Shown here one piece after another: positions 18,130-27,249 of a stretch of 57,531 nucleotides of DNA (position 1 is the stretch's first letter; the number at the start of each line of letters is the position of its first letter). The DNA lies in NCBI GenBank assembly GCA_947382355.1, contig CANCYR010000018.1:1-57531 (forward strand), in the 5' to 3' direction. Origin of the DNA: an uncultured Lachnospiraceae bacterium. Its GTDB lineage: Bacteria > Bacillota > Clostridia > Lachnospirales > Lachnospiraceae. Under the pieces are notes generated by a model. The model was not told where the DNA came from and did no database searches. It saw only the letters and a list, made by a program, of their open reading frames with translations. The position numbers were made by a program, and so were the translations under genes.

Positions 18130-19023
18130 TTATTCATTTTTTAAGATATCCACAATCCGTTCTAACTCTTCACTGGAGTAAAATTCAATTTCTATCTTAC
18201 CGCTTCCATTCTCCTTTGAAGAAACAGATACCTTTGTGCCAAGGGATGTTTTTAACTGCTCTTCTATATCCTGATAAATAAAATCCAGATTCTTTCCTTT
18301 TTCCTTTTTTTGTTTCACCGGCTTGTCCAGATTTTTCATAAGCTTTTCCGTCTCTCTTACACTAAGCTTCTCATCAAAAATCTTCTGGGCATACATATAC
18401 TGCTTTTCCAAATCTTCAATTGCAAGCAATGCCCTGGCATGTCCGGTAGTAATCATTTCATCAATAACCATCTGCTGCACTTCTTCAGATAACTTTAAAA
18501 GCCTCATGGAATTGGTAACGGCAGTCCTACTTTTAGAAACTCTTTCTGCCACCTCATCCTGTTTTAGATGAAATTCATTTAGAAGCCTTTTATATGCCAG
18601 AGCTTCTTCAATAGGATTTAAATCTTCTCTTTGTATATTTTCAATCAGGGAAATTTCCACGATTTCCTGATCTGTTAAATTTTTAATAATAACCGGTACT
18701 TCCTTTAAGCCGGCTAACTTTGAAGCTCTCCATCTTCTCTCTCCGGCAATAATTTCATAATGGTCCTTTTTATCCTGAACTAAAATAGGCTGCAACAATC
18801 CAAACTGTTTAATGGATTCTGAAAGCTCCAACAAAGCATCTTCATCAAAATTTTTACGGGGCTGATCTCTGTTAGGCTCTACCATTGTTATTTTTACTAA
18901 AGTTTCCTGCCCTTTTTCTGATGCTTTTTCTTTTCCATTTGATTCATTTTTTGTAACTCCCGCTGAAGCAGGAATTAAAGAATCAAGTCCTTTTCCTAAA
19001 CCCCTTGCCGCCTTTGCCGCCAT
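18130..19023 (-). CDS. parB: chromosome partitioning protein ParB (Spo0J)
   Basis: 297 residues. It binds parS sites and, in the family, uses CTP to slide and spread on DNA near the origin. The N-terminal CTPase/nuclease-like domain holds EPNRDQPRKNF and the arginine patch GERRWRASKLAGL; the helix-turn-helix lies at about VAERVSKSRTAVTNSMRLL; the C-terminal dimerization region is at the end. The N-terminus KAARGLGKGLDSLIP is the conserved peptide that stimulates ParA ATPase. It is three bases downstream of parA, with two perfect parS sites about 1.1 kb away. Confidence 0.97.
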   Translation of the reverse strand: MAAKAARGLGKGLDSLIPASAGVTKNESNGKEKASEKGQETLVKITMVEPNRDQPRKNFDEDALLELSESIKQFGLLQPILVQDKKDHYEIIAGERRWRASKLAGLKEVPVIIKNLTDQEIVEISLIENIQREDLNPIEEALAYKRLLNEFHLKQDEVAERVSKSRTAVTNSMRLLKLSEEVQQMVIDEMITTGHARALLAIEDLEKQYMYAQKIFDEKLSVRETEKLMKNLDKPVKQKKEKGKNLDFIYQDIEEQLKTSLGTKVSVSSKENGSGKIEIEFYSSEELERIVDILKNE

Positions 19024-19026
19024 ATT

Positions 19027-19794
19027 TTATACACCCTTTCTATTTATAATTTCATCTGCTAACTGTCTGTAACTTTCCGCCCCTGCAGATTTTGGTTCAT
19101 ACATCGTAATTGGCATTCCATGACTTGGTGCTTCTGCCAAACGTATATTTCTGGGAATCACTGTTCTACATACACTTTGCTTTAAATTGCTCTTTACATT
19201 ATCAACAACCTGATTGGACAGATTGGTTCGAGAATCAAACATGGTAAACACCACACCTTCCATTTCCAAATCAGGATTCAATCTTTCTTTAATCAAATTC
19301 ACCGTATGTATCAATTGGCTCAACCCTTCCAAAGCATAATACTCACATTGAATGGGAACCAATACGGAATCTGCAGTAGTCATGGCATTGATTGTCAGCA
19401 TACTTAAGGATGGAGGACAATCAATAATTATATAGTCATAATTGTCTTTTATGAAATCCACTTCATTTTTTAAAATAAATTCTTTTTTATCTACACCAAT
19501 CAATTCAATTTCCGCCGCTGCCAGATTCACATTTGATGGAACAACGGATACACCCGGTATTGCATTTTTAATAATACAGTCCTGTATGGAACATTCTCCT
19601 AAAATCAATTCATAAATGGTATCCTCTAAAAAGTTCTTATCAATACCGAAACCGCTGGTAGTATTGCCCTGAGGGTCTGTATCAATCACCAATACTGACT
19701 TTTCTTTTTCTGCCAAACAAGCTGATAAGTTAATGGCTGTAGTGGTCTTTCCTACTCCGCCTTTTTGATTTGCTATTGCAATAATTCTTCCCAT
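19027..19794 (-). CDS. parA: chromosome partitioning ATPase ParA (Soj)
   Basis: 255 residues, deviant Walker A ATPase: KGGVGKTTTAINLSA at about residues 11-25 with the signature Lys, switch/Walker B DTDPQGN and the second Asp motif IIIDCPPSLSML. It works with ParB to move the origin and, in Firmicutes, influences DnaA. No N-terminal helix-turn-helix, so it is the short chromosomal type. Upstream are 342 gene-free bases with parS. Confidence 0.97.
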   Translation of the reverse strand: MGRIIAIANQKGGVGKTTTAINLSACLAEKEKSVLVIDTDPQGNTTSGFGIDKNFLEDTIYELILGECSIQDCIIKNAIPGVSVVPSNVNLAAAEIELIGVDKKEFILKNEVDFIKDNYDYIIIDCPPSLSMLTINAMTTADSVLVPIQCEYYALEGLSQLIHTVNLIKERLNPDLEMEGVVFTMFDSRTNLSNQVVDNVKSNLKQSVCRTVIPRNIRLAEAPSHGMPITMYEPKSAGAESYRQLADEIINRKGV

Positions 19795-20068
19795 TTTATT
19801 TTCCTTCCTACTCTTTCATACATGTCCTTATTGATTATATCACTAAAGGAAGGGTTTCGCTATGGTTTTTGAAATATTTGAAAAAATTGTATAAAATTTA
19901 AAAATTACAAAACAGGGTATTTAAGTAATGGATATGAAAGCTTATATAAAAAATCGAAAAATTTATAAGAAAATAAAAAGATTTTTGTGTTAATTTTTAT
20001 GTTTCACAGCAGATTTTTGGAATATATATAATGTTTCACGATAGTAATTACTATATCTAGGGATTGTA

Positions 20069-20084
20069 TGTTTCACGTGAAACA
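20069..20084. promoter_or_regulatory. parS site 1 (ParB binding)
   Basis: TGTTTCACGTGAAACA, identical to the consensus 16-bp palindrome. It lies in the 342-base gap upstream of parA. Half sites (TGTTTCAC) occur at about 20000 and 20031 in the same AT-rich gap; nothing else recognisable is in it. Confidence 0.97.
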
Positions 20085-20117
20085 TTATCTTGTGTTTATA
20101 TAATAAAATAATAAAAA

Positions 20118-20133
20118 TGTTTCACGTGAAACA
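20118..20133. promoter_or_regulatory. parS site 2 (ParB binding)
   Basis: A second perfect TGTTTCACGTGAAACA, 49 bases from the first and three bases beyond the stop of the membrane-protein gene. Confidence 0.97.
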
Positions 20134-20136
20134 ATT

Positions 20137-20700
20137 TTATTTATGAGAATTTTTTAGATTAAATTTAAAATAACTTCCATTTACTACTTCTGCATAAATA
20201 AAAGAAGAATCAAGTTTTGAAAAATAAATTTGAGATTCTATAATTAAAATGTTATTATTTTCTTTTCTTTGAATTTTATATTTACTATTTATATTATATT
20301 CTTCTGGTAATCTATATATTATTGTTTCACCATCCCATTGATACATATTATCATCTATTATTATAGACATTTCTGAATTTCTATAAGGAATTTCATTTTT
20401 ATATCTCACGGACATAACCTGGCATGATATATAAGCTAATCCGGCAAACCCTCCCCAAATATAAATAAATATAAGGGCTATAATATGAATATACATCCAT
20501 CTTTTTTTAGCAGCAATAAGTATTAAAATAATCATTACCATTGCTATAAAAGGAAAAAAAATATATTTTAAATAAGACATATTATATTTACATACTTTCA
20601 AAGTGCCACTTAGACTTAATATACTTCCTAAAGAAATAATAAATAATTCTAAAGTATAAATATGCTTGATAAATATATTTTTTTTAGAAATATTTTTCAT
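20137..20700 (-). CDS. hypothetical membrane protein, 187 aa
   Basis: No family recognised. Three hydrophobic helices in the first 100 residues (about 13-32, 45-62, 70-93) precede a C-terminal soluble domain of about 85 residues with many Asn, Ile, Tyr and Glu, probably outside. It is more AT-rich than its neighbours. It ends against parS site 2 and follows the response regulator gene by 32 bases on the same strand, so it could be the output gene or accessory protein of that two-component system. That link is inference from position only. Confidence 0.6.
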   Translation of the reverse strand: MKNISKKNIFIKHIYTLELFIISLGSILSLSGTLKVCKYNMSYLKYIFFPFIAMVMIILILIAAKKRWMYIHIIALIFIYIWGGFAGLAYISCQVMSVRYKNEIPYRNSEMSIIIDDNMYQWDGETIIYRLPEEYNINSKYKIQRKENNNILIIESQIYFSKLDSSFIYAEVVNGSYFKFNLKNSHK

Positions 20701-20732
20701 TTACATTTCTCCTAAATCAAGCCTTCGTTTTA

Positions 20733-21374
20733 TCAAATCCGAATCAAATTATTACGAATAGCAAAAACAGCTGCCTGGGTTCTATCAGATACTTCAATCT
20801 TTTTAAATATACTGGAAATATGATTTTTTACTGTACGTTCACTTATCTGAAGCATGTCTCCGATTTCTTTATTGCACATGCCGCTGGATATTTTGATGAG
20901 TATTTCCAATTCTCTTTTTGTAAGCAATTTAATTTTCTCACTATCAATATCTCTGGCAATCATTTTAGAGTTAAGTAAAGGTATAAGACTCGATTGAATA
21001 TAATTATTTCCTTCCAATACAGAAAAAATTGCTTTTCTAAGTTCAGCAGAATCTGCATCCTTTAATATATATCCATCCACACCAATATCTACAGCCTTTA
21101 CTAAATATTCTACTTCGCTATGTACAGTCAGCATCAAAACTTTTGTATTCAGCTTTTCCTCTTTAATTTTTTCTAAAGTTTGTATACCATTCATCTTTGG
21201 CATATTAATATCCAAAAGCAATAAATCCGGTTTAATCTCTTCTAATTTTTCTATACAATCCAAACCATTTTCTGCTTCCTCAATTACTTTTATATCACCT
21301 TCCATCTCGATAAGCTGCTTTAAACCTTCCCTTATCATTTTATGATCATCAGCAATCATTACTTTTACACACAT
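20733..21374 (-). CDS. NarL/DegU-family response regulator
   Basis: 213 residues. A receiver domain (about 1-120) with the acidic pair in MIADDHKMIREGL, the phosphorylated Asp in LLLLDINMPKMNG, Thr in LMLTVHSE and Lys in GYILKDADS; then a LuxR-type helix-turn-helix (LTKRELEILIKISSGMCNKE, then ISERTVKNHISSIFKKI). The ATG at 21374 has AGGAGG seven bases upstream; a longer frame begins at 21410. Its kinase partner lies 138 bases upstream on the same strand. DegU-like regulators control exoenzymes, motility or biofilm in related bacteria; targets here are unknown. Confidence 0.92.
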   Translation of the reverse strand: MCVKVMIADDHKMIREGLKQLIEMEGDIKVIEEAENGLDCIEKLEEIKPDLLLLDINMPKMNGIQTLEKIKEEKLNTKVLMLTVHSEVEYLVKAVDIGVDGYILKDADSAELRKAIFSVLEGNNYIQSSLIPLLNSKMIARDIDSEKIKLLTKRELEILIKISSGMCNKEIGDMLQISERTVKNHISSIFKKIEVSDRTQAAVFAIRNNLIRI

Positions 21375-21512
21375 ATACATACCTCCTAAATTCATATCTG
21401 TAAAAGTCAAATACTTAACAGTATTTACTTAATATTTATAAAAATGCAGCACTGGCTCAATTGCTTCCAAAAATAAAAAGTACATTTAAATATTTAAAAT
21501 CTATATTAAACC

Positions 21513-22481
21513 CTAATCATTTTCTATAGGAATCTCTACTTGTATAACTGTACCCTTTTCTGTTGAATTTATATAAAAATTTCCTGACAAAAAAGAAACT
21601 CTCTCCTTCACTATTTTTAAACCAAAATGCTTCATATCCTTATCTTCTATATCTGATTCAGAAAAACCTGTTCCGTCATCCTGAACCCTTAAAATTAATA
21701 ATTTCTTATCTTCCTTTAATAATACAGAAAGCTTTTTTCCCTTTGAATGCTTTATAGCATTGCTGCAGCACTCCTGAATAATACGAAACAAAGTAATTAA
21801 TATTAATTGATTATATTTCTCATATTCCATATAAATTTCATAAGAAACTTTCATAGAAGAGGCATGAGATATATTATCAAAAAAATTCATTAAGGTTGTT
21901 TCAAAACCTAAATCATCAAAATTCATTGGATGGAGGTCATATACTAAATCCCTCATTTCCTGTATAACATCTTTTAAACTTTTTGTAACAATATTAAACT
22001 CTAACTTTGCTCTGGTAGGATCTTGATCTATAAATTTGGATGCATATTCCACTTTATGGATTAAATATACCATGTTTTGTATAGTAGAATCATGCAAGTC
22101 CCTGGCAATCCTTTTTCTATCATTTTCATTCATGGATAAAATCTCTACACCTGACTGAGCTTTTACCTTTTCTCTAATCTGTTCAATGGCTTTTATATTA
22201 TTTTCAACCTCTAAAAGTTTTGTTTTATATGCTTTAATTTTTTTAGTAAGTTCATCAGATTTTTCCTTGCTTTCTTTTATTACATCCTCCTCTAATCTCA
22301 TATTTTGCCTTGGAGAAAATATACGAAGTTTATTATAACTATCTTTATCAAGTAATATTTTTTCCTCCAATTGCTCAAATTCTCTTCTGCATTCTGATAT
22401 CAGTTCTTCCAATTCACTTTTTTCTTTTAAATAATTTAGATAAACATTTTCTATTTTTGATTTTTCATTCATTTCTCTCAT
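21513..22481 (-). CDS. DegS-like cytoplasmic sensor histidine kinase
   Basis: 322 residues with no membrane helix. A long coiled coil fills residues 1-110, followed by a HisKA_3 dimerization domain with the phosphorylated His in NDRKRIARDLHDSTIQNMV, and an HATPase_c domain with N box (QECCSNAIKHSKGKKL) and G box (VQDDGTGFSE). Architecture and lack of transmembrane helices match DegS, which senses cytoplasmic or membrane-associated signals. Two ATGs (22481, 22472) share one AGGAAGG, so the start is uncertain by three residues. Divergent from the hydrolase gene. Confidence 0.9.
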   Translation of the reverse strand: MREMNEKSKIENVYLNYLKEKSELEELISECRREFEQLEEKILLDKDSYNKLRIFSPRQNMRLEEDVIKESKEKSDELTKKIKAYKTKLLEVENNIKAIEQIREKVKAQSGVEILSMNENDRKRIARDLHDSTIQNMVYLIHKVEYASKFIDQDPTRAKLEFNIVTKSLKDVIQEMRDLVYDLHPMNFDDLGFETTLMNFFDNISHASSMKVSYEIYMEYEKYNQLILITLFRIIQECCSNAIKHSKGKKLSVLLKEDKKLLILRVQDDGTGFSESDIEDKDMKHFGLKIVKERVSFLSGNFYINSTEKGTVIQVEIPIEND

Positions 22482-22617
22482 ATGCCTTCCTGTAAAAAAT
22501 AAGTAAAAAGGTTATTGAACAGCAATCTTGCTTTTTATTCTATCACTATTTTTTATCTATCACAAGATATCATGATTAATTGAAATTAACATTAATCATT
22601 CTCAATTAAAGTTTTAT

Positions 22618-22646
22618 TTGTAAAATAGAAAAATGTGCATTATAAT
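22618..22646 (+). promoter_or_regulatory. sigma-A-type promoter of the hydrolase gene
   Basis: TTGTAA, 17 bases, TATAAT. The start codon is 36 bases beyond the -10 box, with AGGGAA-type ribosome site between. Confidence 0.65.
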
Positions 22647-22681
22647 ATAAAAAAGGGAAAATATAAATATGGAGGGAATTC

Positions 22682-23638
22682 ATGAAATCAAAATTAAAAA
22701 AAGCAGGAATGCTGTCTATTCTGGTCACTATTACATTATATATCATTAACCGGGTTCTATTTTCCTTAACAACCGTTAAAGAAATATTAAAAGGAAAAGA
22801 AAATAAATATTATGAATGGAGATTTGGCAAAATCAAATATACCGTAGCCGGAACAGGAGCTCCTATAATGCTGATACATGATTTAACTCCCGGAAGCAGC
22901 GGATATGAATTTTACAAAATATGCAATGAGTTAACCAAGACTAACCAAGTATTTATTATCGATCTTTTAGGCTACGGCTTATCTGATAAAATAAATATAA
23001 CCTATACTAACTTTTTATATGTACAGCTAATCAGTGATTTTATTAAAAATATTATTGGAAAGAAAACGGATATCATTACTTCCGGCGACTCTTCCACAAT
23101 TGCCATTATGGCATGCCATAATAATCCTGATTTAATAAATAAGATGATTTTTATAAATCCACAGGATATTACAAAGCTGAACCAGATACCTTCTAACGGA
23201 ACAAAAATATTAAAGCTGTTAATTGAATGTCCCATTCTTGGAACTTTCGTATATAACTTGCTGACTGGCAAGACTTCCATTACAAAAACATTTGAAACTG
23301 AATATTTTTATAATAAAGACCTTATTAAAACAGGGGATATAGAAGCATATACAGAGGCTGCCCACACAAAAGACTTCCATTCCAAATATGCCATATCCAG
23401 TTATATTGGAAGATACACCAATATCAATATTTTACATGCACTAAAGGAAATTGATTACAGCATGTTTATTATTGAAGGAAAAGAAGAAAATAAATCTGAA
23501 GAGATAACCGCAGACTATTTAAATTATAATAATGCAATTGAAGTCAGTTATATAAAAGAAACAAAACATCTTCCACATTTAGAAAAACCTGAAGAAGTAG
23601 TTAACCACATTAAAACATATATTGATATGGATGCATAG
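22682..23638 (+). CDS. membrane-anchored alpha/beta hydrolase-fold protein
   Basis: 318 residues. An N-terminal membrane helix (about 8-28) leaves the rest outside or at the membrane surface. The fold is shown by IMLIHDLTPGSSGYEF (oxyanion loop), VFIIDLLGYGLSDK, and a late His in KHLPHLEKPEEVVNHI. The nucleophile elbow reads TSGDSSTIA rather than the classical GxSxG, so the active site may be altered. It is a plus-strand single gene with its own promoter and a perfect terminator. The substrate cannot be guessed. Confidence 0.8.
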   Translation: MKSKLKKAGMLSILVTITLYIINRVLFSLTTVKEILKGKENKYYEWRFGKIKYTVAGTGAPIMLIHDLTPGSSGYEFYKICNELTKTNQVFIIDLLGYGLSDKINITYTNFLYVQLISDFIKNIIGKKTDIITSGDSSTIAIMACHNNPDLINKMIFINPQDITKLNQIPSNGTKILKLLIECPILGTFVYNLLTGKTSITKTFETEYFYNKDLIKTGDIEAYTEAAHTKDFHSKYAISSYIGRYTNINILHALKEIDYSMFIIEGKEENKSEEITADYLNYNNAIEVSYIKETKHLPHLEKPEEVVNHIKTYIDMDA

Positions 23639-23650
23639 AAAAATTATGTA

Positions 23651-23700
23651 TAATATAAATGGAATGGTAATATAATTAAATTACCATTCCATTTATATTA
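23651..23700. terminator. bidirectional terminator between the hydrolase and rsmG
   Basis: A near-perfect 21-bp stem (AATATAAATGGAATGGTAAT against its complement) with a seven-base loop, placed between convergent genes. A/T-rich stem ends give T tracts in both directions. Confidence 0.85.
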
Positions 23701-23721
23701 ATAAGATTAAATATTCAGATT

Positions 23722-24453
23722 TTATAATGGTTCCTTTCCAGGAAGACCTGCTTTCCTTGGATACTTTTTTGGAGTTGTTTTTATTTTCTTTATAACAAAT
23801 AAATTACGATACAACCCTTCATCTGAAAATGTAAATTCCACCTGCTCTTCTACTTCTCCTCCGAGAATCCTAACAGCTTCTTTTGCCTCTATGCTTTCTT
23901 CCTTTATTTTTTCTGATTTATATGAAATAAATCTTCCTCCTACCTTTACATAAGGAAGACACAATTCAGATAAAGTAGATAAATTTGCAACTGCCCTGGA
24001 AACACACAAATCATATTTTTCACGAAGCTTTTCAGGCTTTGCAAAATCCTCCGCTCTTCCATGAATAGCTTCCAAGTTAGTAATTACTAACTTTTCTTTT
24101 ACTTCATTTAAAAATTTTATTCTTTTATTCAGCGAGTCCAATAAAGTCACTTCCAAATGAGGAAAAGCAATTTTTAAAGGAATGCCGGGAAACCCTGCAC
24201 CGGTTCCGATGTCAATTACTTTTTCTTCTCCTGAAAGATCATATGCTTTTACAAGGGACAGGCTGTCTAAAAAGTGCTTTTTTATTACCTGATCAAAATC
24301 AGTAATAGCCGTCAAATTCATAAAAGAATTCCATTCTGTCAAAAGCTCATAATAATCTATAAACTGTTCTATCTGATTTTCTGATAAGAGAATATTCAAT
24401 TCTTCCAGACCTGATTTAAATTCACTTAAATTATATTTTTTACTTTTCATCAT
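23722..24453 (-). CDS. rsmG: 16S rRNA (guanine527-N7)-methyltransferase
   Basis: 243 residues. It methylates G527 of 16S rRNA with SAM. Typical segments: ELLTEWNSFMNLTAI, HFLDSLSLV, the SAM motif VIDIGTGAGFPGIPLKI, and SRAVANLSTLSELCLPYVKVGG (in part). The extra basic C-terminal tail (KTTPKKYPRKAGLPGK) is as in other Firmicutes. Loss of this enzyme gives low-level streptomycin resistance in related species. It follows mnmG by 16 bases, the usual order. Confidence 0.96.
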   Translation of the reverse strand: MMKSKKYNLSEFKSGLEELNILLSENQIEQFIDYYELLTEWNSFMNLTAITDFDQVIKKHFLDSLSLVKAYDLSGEEKVIDIGTGAGFPGIPLKIAFPHLEVTLLDSLNKRIKFLNEVKEKLVITNLEAIHGRAEDFAKPEKLREKYDLCVSRAVANLSTLSELCLPYVKVGGRFISYKSEKIKEESIEAKEAVRILGGEVEEQVEFTFSDEGLYRNLFVIKKIKTTPKKYPRKAGLPGKEPL

Positions 24454-24469
24454 ATTAGGACTTTTACCT

Positions 24470-26422
24470 TCATTTTTTACAATTCATCTTTTTATAAAAC
24501 TGTTCCAGATAAATAAGAAGAACAGAAATATCTGCGGGAGAAACACCGGAAATCCGGGATGCCTGCCCTACTGACAAAGGCTTATACTTTTTCAGCTTTT
24601 GCCTTGCTTCAATTCTAAGACTTGGAACATCTTCATAATCAATATTTTCCGGTATCTTTTTATTTTCAATTTTCTTAAACTGCTCTACCTGCTTTTGCTG
24701 CCTTTTAATATAACCATCATATTTAATATTAATATTTACCTGCTCGATTACATCATCGGAAAGAGGCTTTCTGTCCGGGTCTATAGCTGCTAAAATTTCA
24801 TAGGACAATTCCGGCCGGCACATAATTTCAGCCAAGGTAGTTCCTGTTTTTAATAAAGCACTGTTATGGCTTTCCAAAAATTCCTGAGTTGCCTTATTAG
24901 CTCCTATTTTTGTATTTTGAAGCCTGTTTACCTCTTCTTCAATCAGCCTTTCTTTTTCCAAAACATATTCATACTGTTCTTTTGTAACAAGCCCTGCATC
25001 ATAGCCGATTTTCCTAAGTCTTAAATCCGCATTGTCCTGTCTTAAAAGCAGCCTGTATTCCGCTCTGGACGTCATCATCCGATAGGGTTCAAAATTTTCC
25101 TTTGTTACAAGGTCGTCAATAAGCACCCCTATATATCCTTCAGAACGGTCAATAGTAATCTGTTCTTTTCCCTGTACAAACAAAGCAGCATTGATTCCTG
25201 CAATCAGTCCCTGGGCTGCAGCTTCTTCATATCCGCTGCTTCCATTAAACTGACCCCCTGCAAAAAGTCCTTCCACCTCTTTAAAGGCCAAAGTAGCATA
25301 AAGCTGATTTGGATTGATGCAGTCATACTCTATGGCATAAGCATTTCTCACAATTTTGCAATGCTCCAGTCCCGGTACTGTCCGATACATGGCAAGTTGC
25401 ACGTCCTCCGGAAGAGAAGAAGACATTCCGCCCACATACATTTCATTGGTATGTAATCCTTCCGGCTCAATAAATACCTGATGCCTGTCTTTTTCTGCAA
25501 ATTTTACAACCTTATCCTCAATAGAAGGACAATACCTGGGTCCTGTTCCTTCAATTACTCCTGCATAAATAGGAGAACGGTCCAGATTTCCCCTGATAAT
25601 TTCATGGGTTTTTTCATTTGTATAAGTAAGCCAGCAGGAAACCTGTTCTTTTTGTACATCCTCTTTCTTCGTAGAAAAAGAAAAAGGTACAATTTCTTTA
25701 TCCCCCAGCTGCTCTTCCATTTTTGAAAAATCAATAGAGCGTTTATCCATTCTGGCAGGAGTTCCGGTTTTAAAACGGCGCATTTCAATTCCCATATCCA
25801 GCAGGGAATCCGTTAAATAGTTAGCAGCCTGCAACCCATTTGGTCCCGTATGGGTAATTGCCTCACCGCATAAACACCTTGCCTTTAAATAAGTTCCGGT
25901 ACATAAAACAACAGCCTTTGCTTCATAAACAGAGCCTGTATATGTCCTCACACCTGTTATCTTCTTTTTTACAGACTGATCAGAATCTGGATTAGCAGTT
26001 GCTAACTCCTCCCATAATAATTCACAAACCTCTGCCTGTTTAATGGTAAGATTCTCCTGATTTTCAAGCACTTTTCGCATTTCTCTTGTATAATCCGCCT
26101 TATCCGCCTGGGCACGAAGAGAATGAACGGCAGGACCTTTTGATATATTCAGCATTTTTGACTGAATAAAGGTCTTGTCTATATTTTTGCCCATTTCACC
26201 GCCAAGAGCATCTATTTCTCTTACAAGATGTCCCTTGCTGGAGCCTCCCACATTGGGATTACACGGCATAAGAGCAATGCTGTCCACACTTACTGTAAAA
26301 ATAACCGTTTCCAGTCCCATTCGGGCACATGCCAAAGCTGCCTCACAGCCTGCATGTCCTGCTCCTACAATACATACATCTACTTTTTCCACAAAAGTAT
26401 TTCTATTTTCTGACATATCCAC
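24470..26422 (-). CDS. mnmG: tRNA uridine-5-carboxymethylaminomethyl modification enzyme MnmG (GidA)
   Basis: 650 residues. FAD enzyme that, with MnmE, modifies wobble U34 of several tRNAs. The dinucleotide fold [16 protein letters not shown] is at about residues 16-31; the conserved [22 protein letters not shown] region and the cysteine-containing TGTYLKARC... loop are intact; the C-terminal helical domain ends in [20 protein letters not shown]. The frame starts with GTG at 26422; an ATG two codons later (MSENRNTF) is equally possible since the ribosome site is weak. Confidence 0.97.
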   Translation of the reverse strand: MDMSENRNTFVEKVDVCIVGAGHAGCEAALACARMGLETVIFTVSVDSIALMPCNPNVGGSSKGHLVREIDALGGEMGKNIDKTFIQSKMLNISKGPAVHSLRAQADKADYTREMRKVLENQENLTIKQAEVCELLWEELATANPDSDQSVKKKITGVRTYTGSVYEAKAVVLCTGTYLKARCLCGEAITHTGPNGLQAANYLTDSLLDMGIEMRRFKTGTPARMDKRSIDFSKMEEQLGDKEIVPFSFSTKKEDVQKEQVSCWLTYTNEKTHEIIRGNLDRSPIYAGVIEGTGPRYCPSIEDKVVKFAEKDRHQVFIEPEGLHTNEMYVGGMSSSLPEDVQLAMYRTVPGLEHCKIVRNAYAIEYDCINPNQLYATLAFKEVEGLFAGGQFNGSSGYEEAAAQGLIAGINAALFVQGKEQITIDRSEGYIGVLIDDLVTKENFEPYRMMTSRAEYRLLLRQDNADLRLRKIGYDAGLVTKEQYEYVLEKERLIEEEVNRLQNTKIGANKATQEFLESHNSALLKTGTTLAEIMCRPELSYEILAAIDPDRKPLSDDVIEQVNINIKYDGYIKRQQKQVEQFKKIENKKIPENIDYEDVPSLRIEARQKLKKYKPLSVGQASRISGVSPADISVLLIYLEQFYKKMNCKK

Positions 26423-26492
26423 ACATCTTTCTTTTTTTGCAACAGTTCAGACAAAAGTCTAATCTATTACCCTTTTTTAACAATCATATACT

Positions 26493-27155
26493 CTATTTTT
26501 CAAATACCATTGTCCCGCATTTATAAGGATGGTCTAAATACAACTCTTCTTTCTTTTCGCTTCTTTTTAACAATATATGATAAATAATAGTCATATCCCC
26601 TCCTCCTGATAAAATCATCAGAAAACCAAAATAAAGCAAAACCGCCTGTCCGGTAAATAAAGAAACAACACATGGAAGGATTCCTAAAATAAACGTAGGC
26701 ATAATAGCTCCAATAATATATTCATGCTTTTTTAAAGGAGACTTACATGTGCAATAAGGAGTAAAACTTTCAACTATAATTCCAAATTCAATTGATTTGA
26801 AATGATTTTCTGCAAAAACAGCCCAGGTAATTCCATGAATCCCTTCATGAACAGCTATACATATAAAAAATATAATCAGAAATATAATACATTCTAAAAT
26901 ACTCATTCCTGAAAATGAAGAATGCTTTCCTATTGAAAATAAAATAGAAAACAAAACAATAAAAGGAAGAGCCATAATAAATGCCATAACATTGGCATAA
27001 ACAATACCAATAGTTAAATCCCTTTCCTCATATCCCAATTTTAACATTTCTTCCTTTATTTTTTCATATTCTTTATTTCTTCTTTCTTCCACTTTTGTTA
27101 ATTTCCTGTTATCTTCCTCTTTTGTTAGCTTTCTGTTATCTTCCTCTTTTTTCAC
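26493..27155 (-). CDS. DUF3267-type membrane protein (putative zincin)
   Basis: Up to 220 residues. Four or five hydrophobic helices and the site CIAVHEGIHGITWA, an HExxH motif inside the membrane, fit DUF3267, a family proposed to be membrane metalloproteases; activity is unproven. Two starts are possible: GTG at 27155 with GAGAGG 11 bases ahead, or ATG at 27047 with AAGGAAGAA close by. The longer form carries a nine-residue tandem repeat (EEDNRKLTK twice). It interrupts the usual mnmE-mnmG pair. Confidence 0.7.
   Translation of the reverse strand: MKKEEDNRKLTKEEDNRKLTKVEERRNKEYEKIKEEMLKLGYEERDLTIGIVYANVMAFIMALPFIVLFSILFSIGKHSSFSGMSILECIIFLIIFFICIAVHEGIHGITWAVFAENHFKSIEFGIIVESFTPYCTCKSPLKKHEYIIGAIMPTFILGILPCVVSLFTGQAVLLYFGFLMILSGGGDMTIIYHILLKRSEKKEELYLDHPYKCGTMVFEK
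27096..27149. repeat. 27-bp tandem duplication
   Basis: Two adjacent 27-base units differing at three positions lie at the 5' end of the DUF3267 frame and encode EEDNRKLTK twice. The unit length keeps the frame. Copy-number change would lengthen or shorten the N-terminus if the upstream GTG is used. Confidence 0.75.
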
Positions 27156-27249
27156 TTTTGTATAATCCTCTCTATCATATTCATTTAAAATAGCTTAACT
27201 CATTATTTCTCAAACTTTTTTACTTTTACTCCATACATACAATTTAACC

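Noticed and set aside
22580-22605. Fur-like box before the hydrolase gene
   Set aside because: Only 10 of 14 consensus positions match in a very AT-rich stretch, which chance explains.
24065-24085. Palindrome in rsmG resembling the serS 3' hairpin
   Set aside because: The match (GTTAGTAATTACTAAC against GTTAGCATTTGCTAAC) is short, lies inside coding sequence and fits normal codons.
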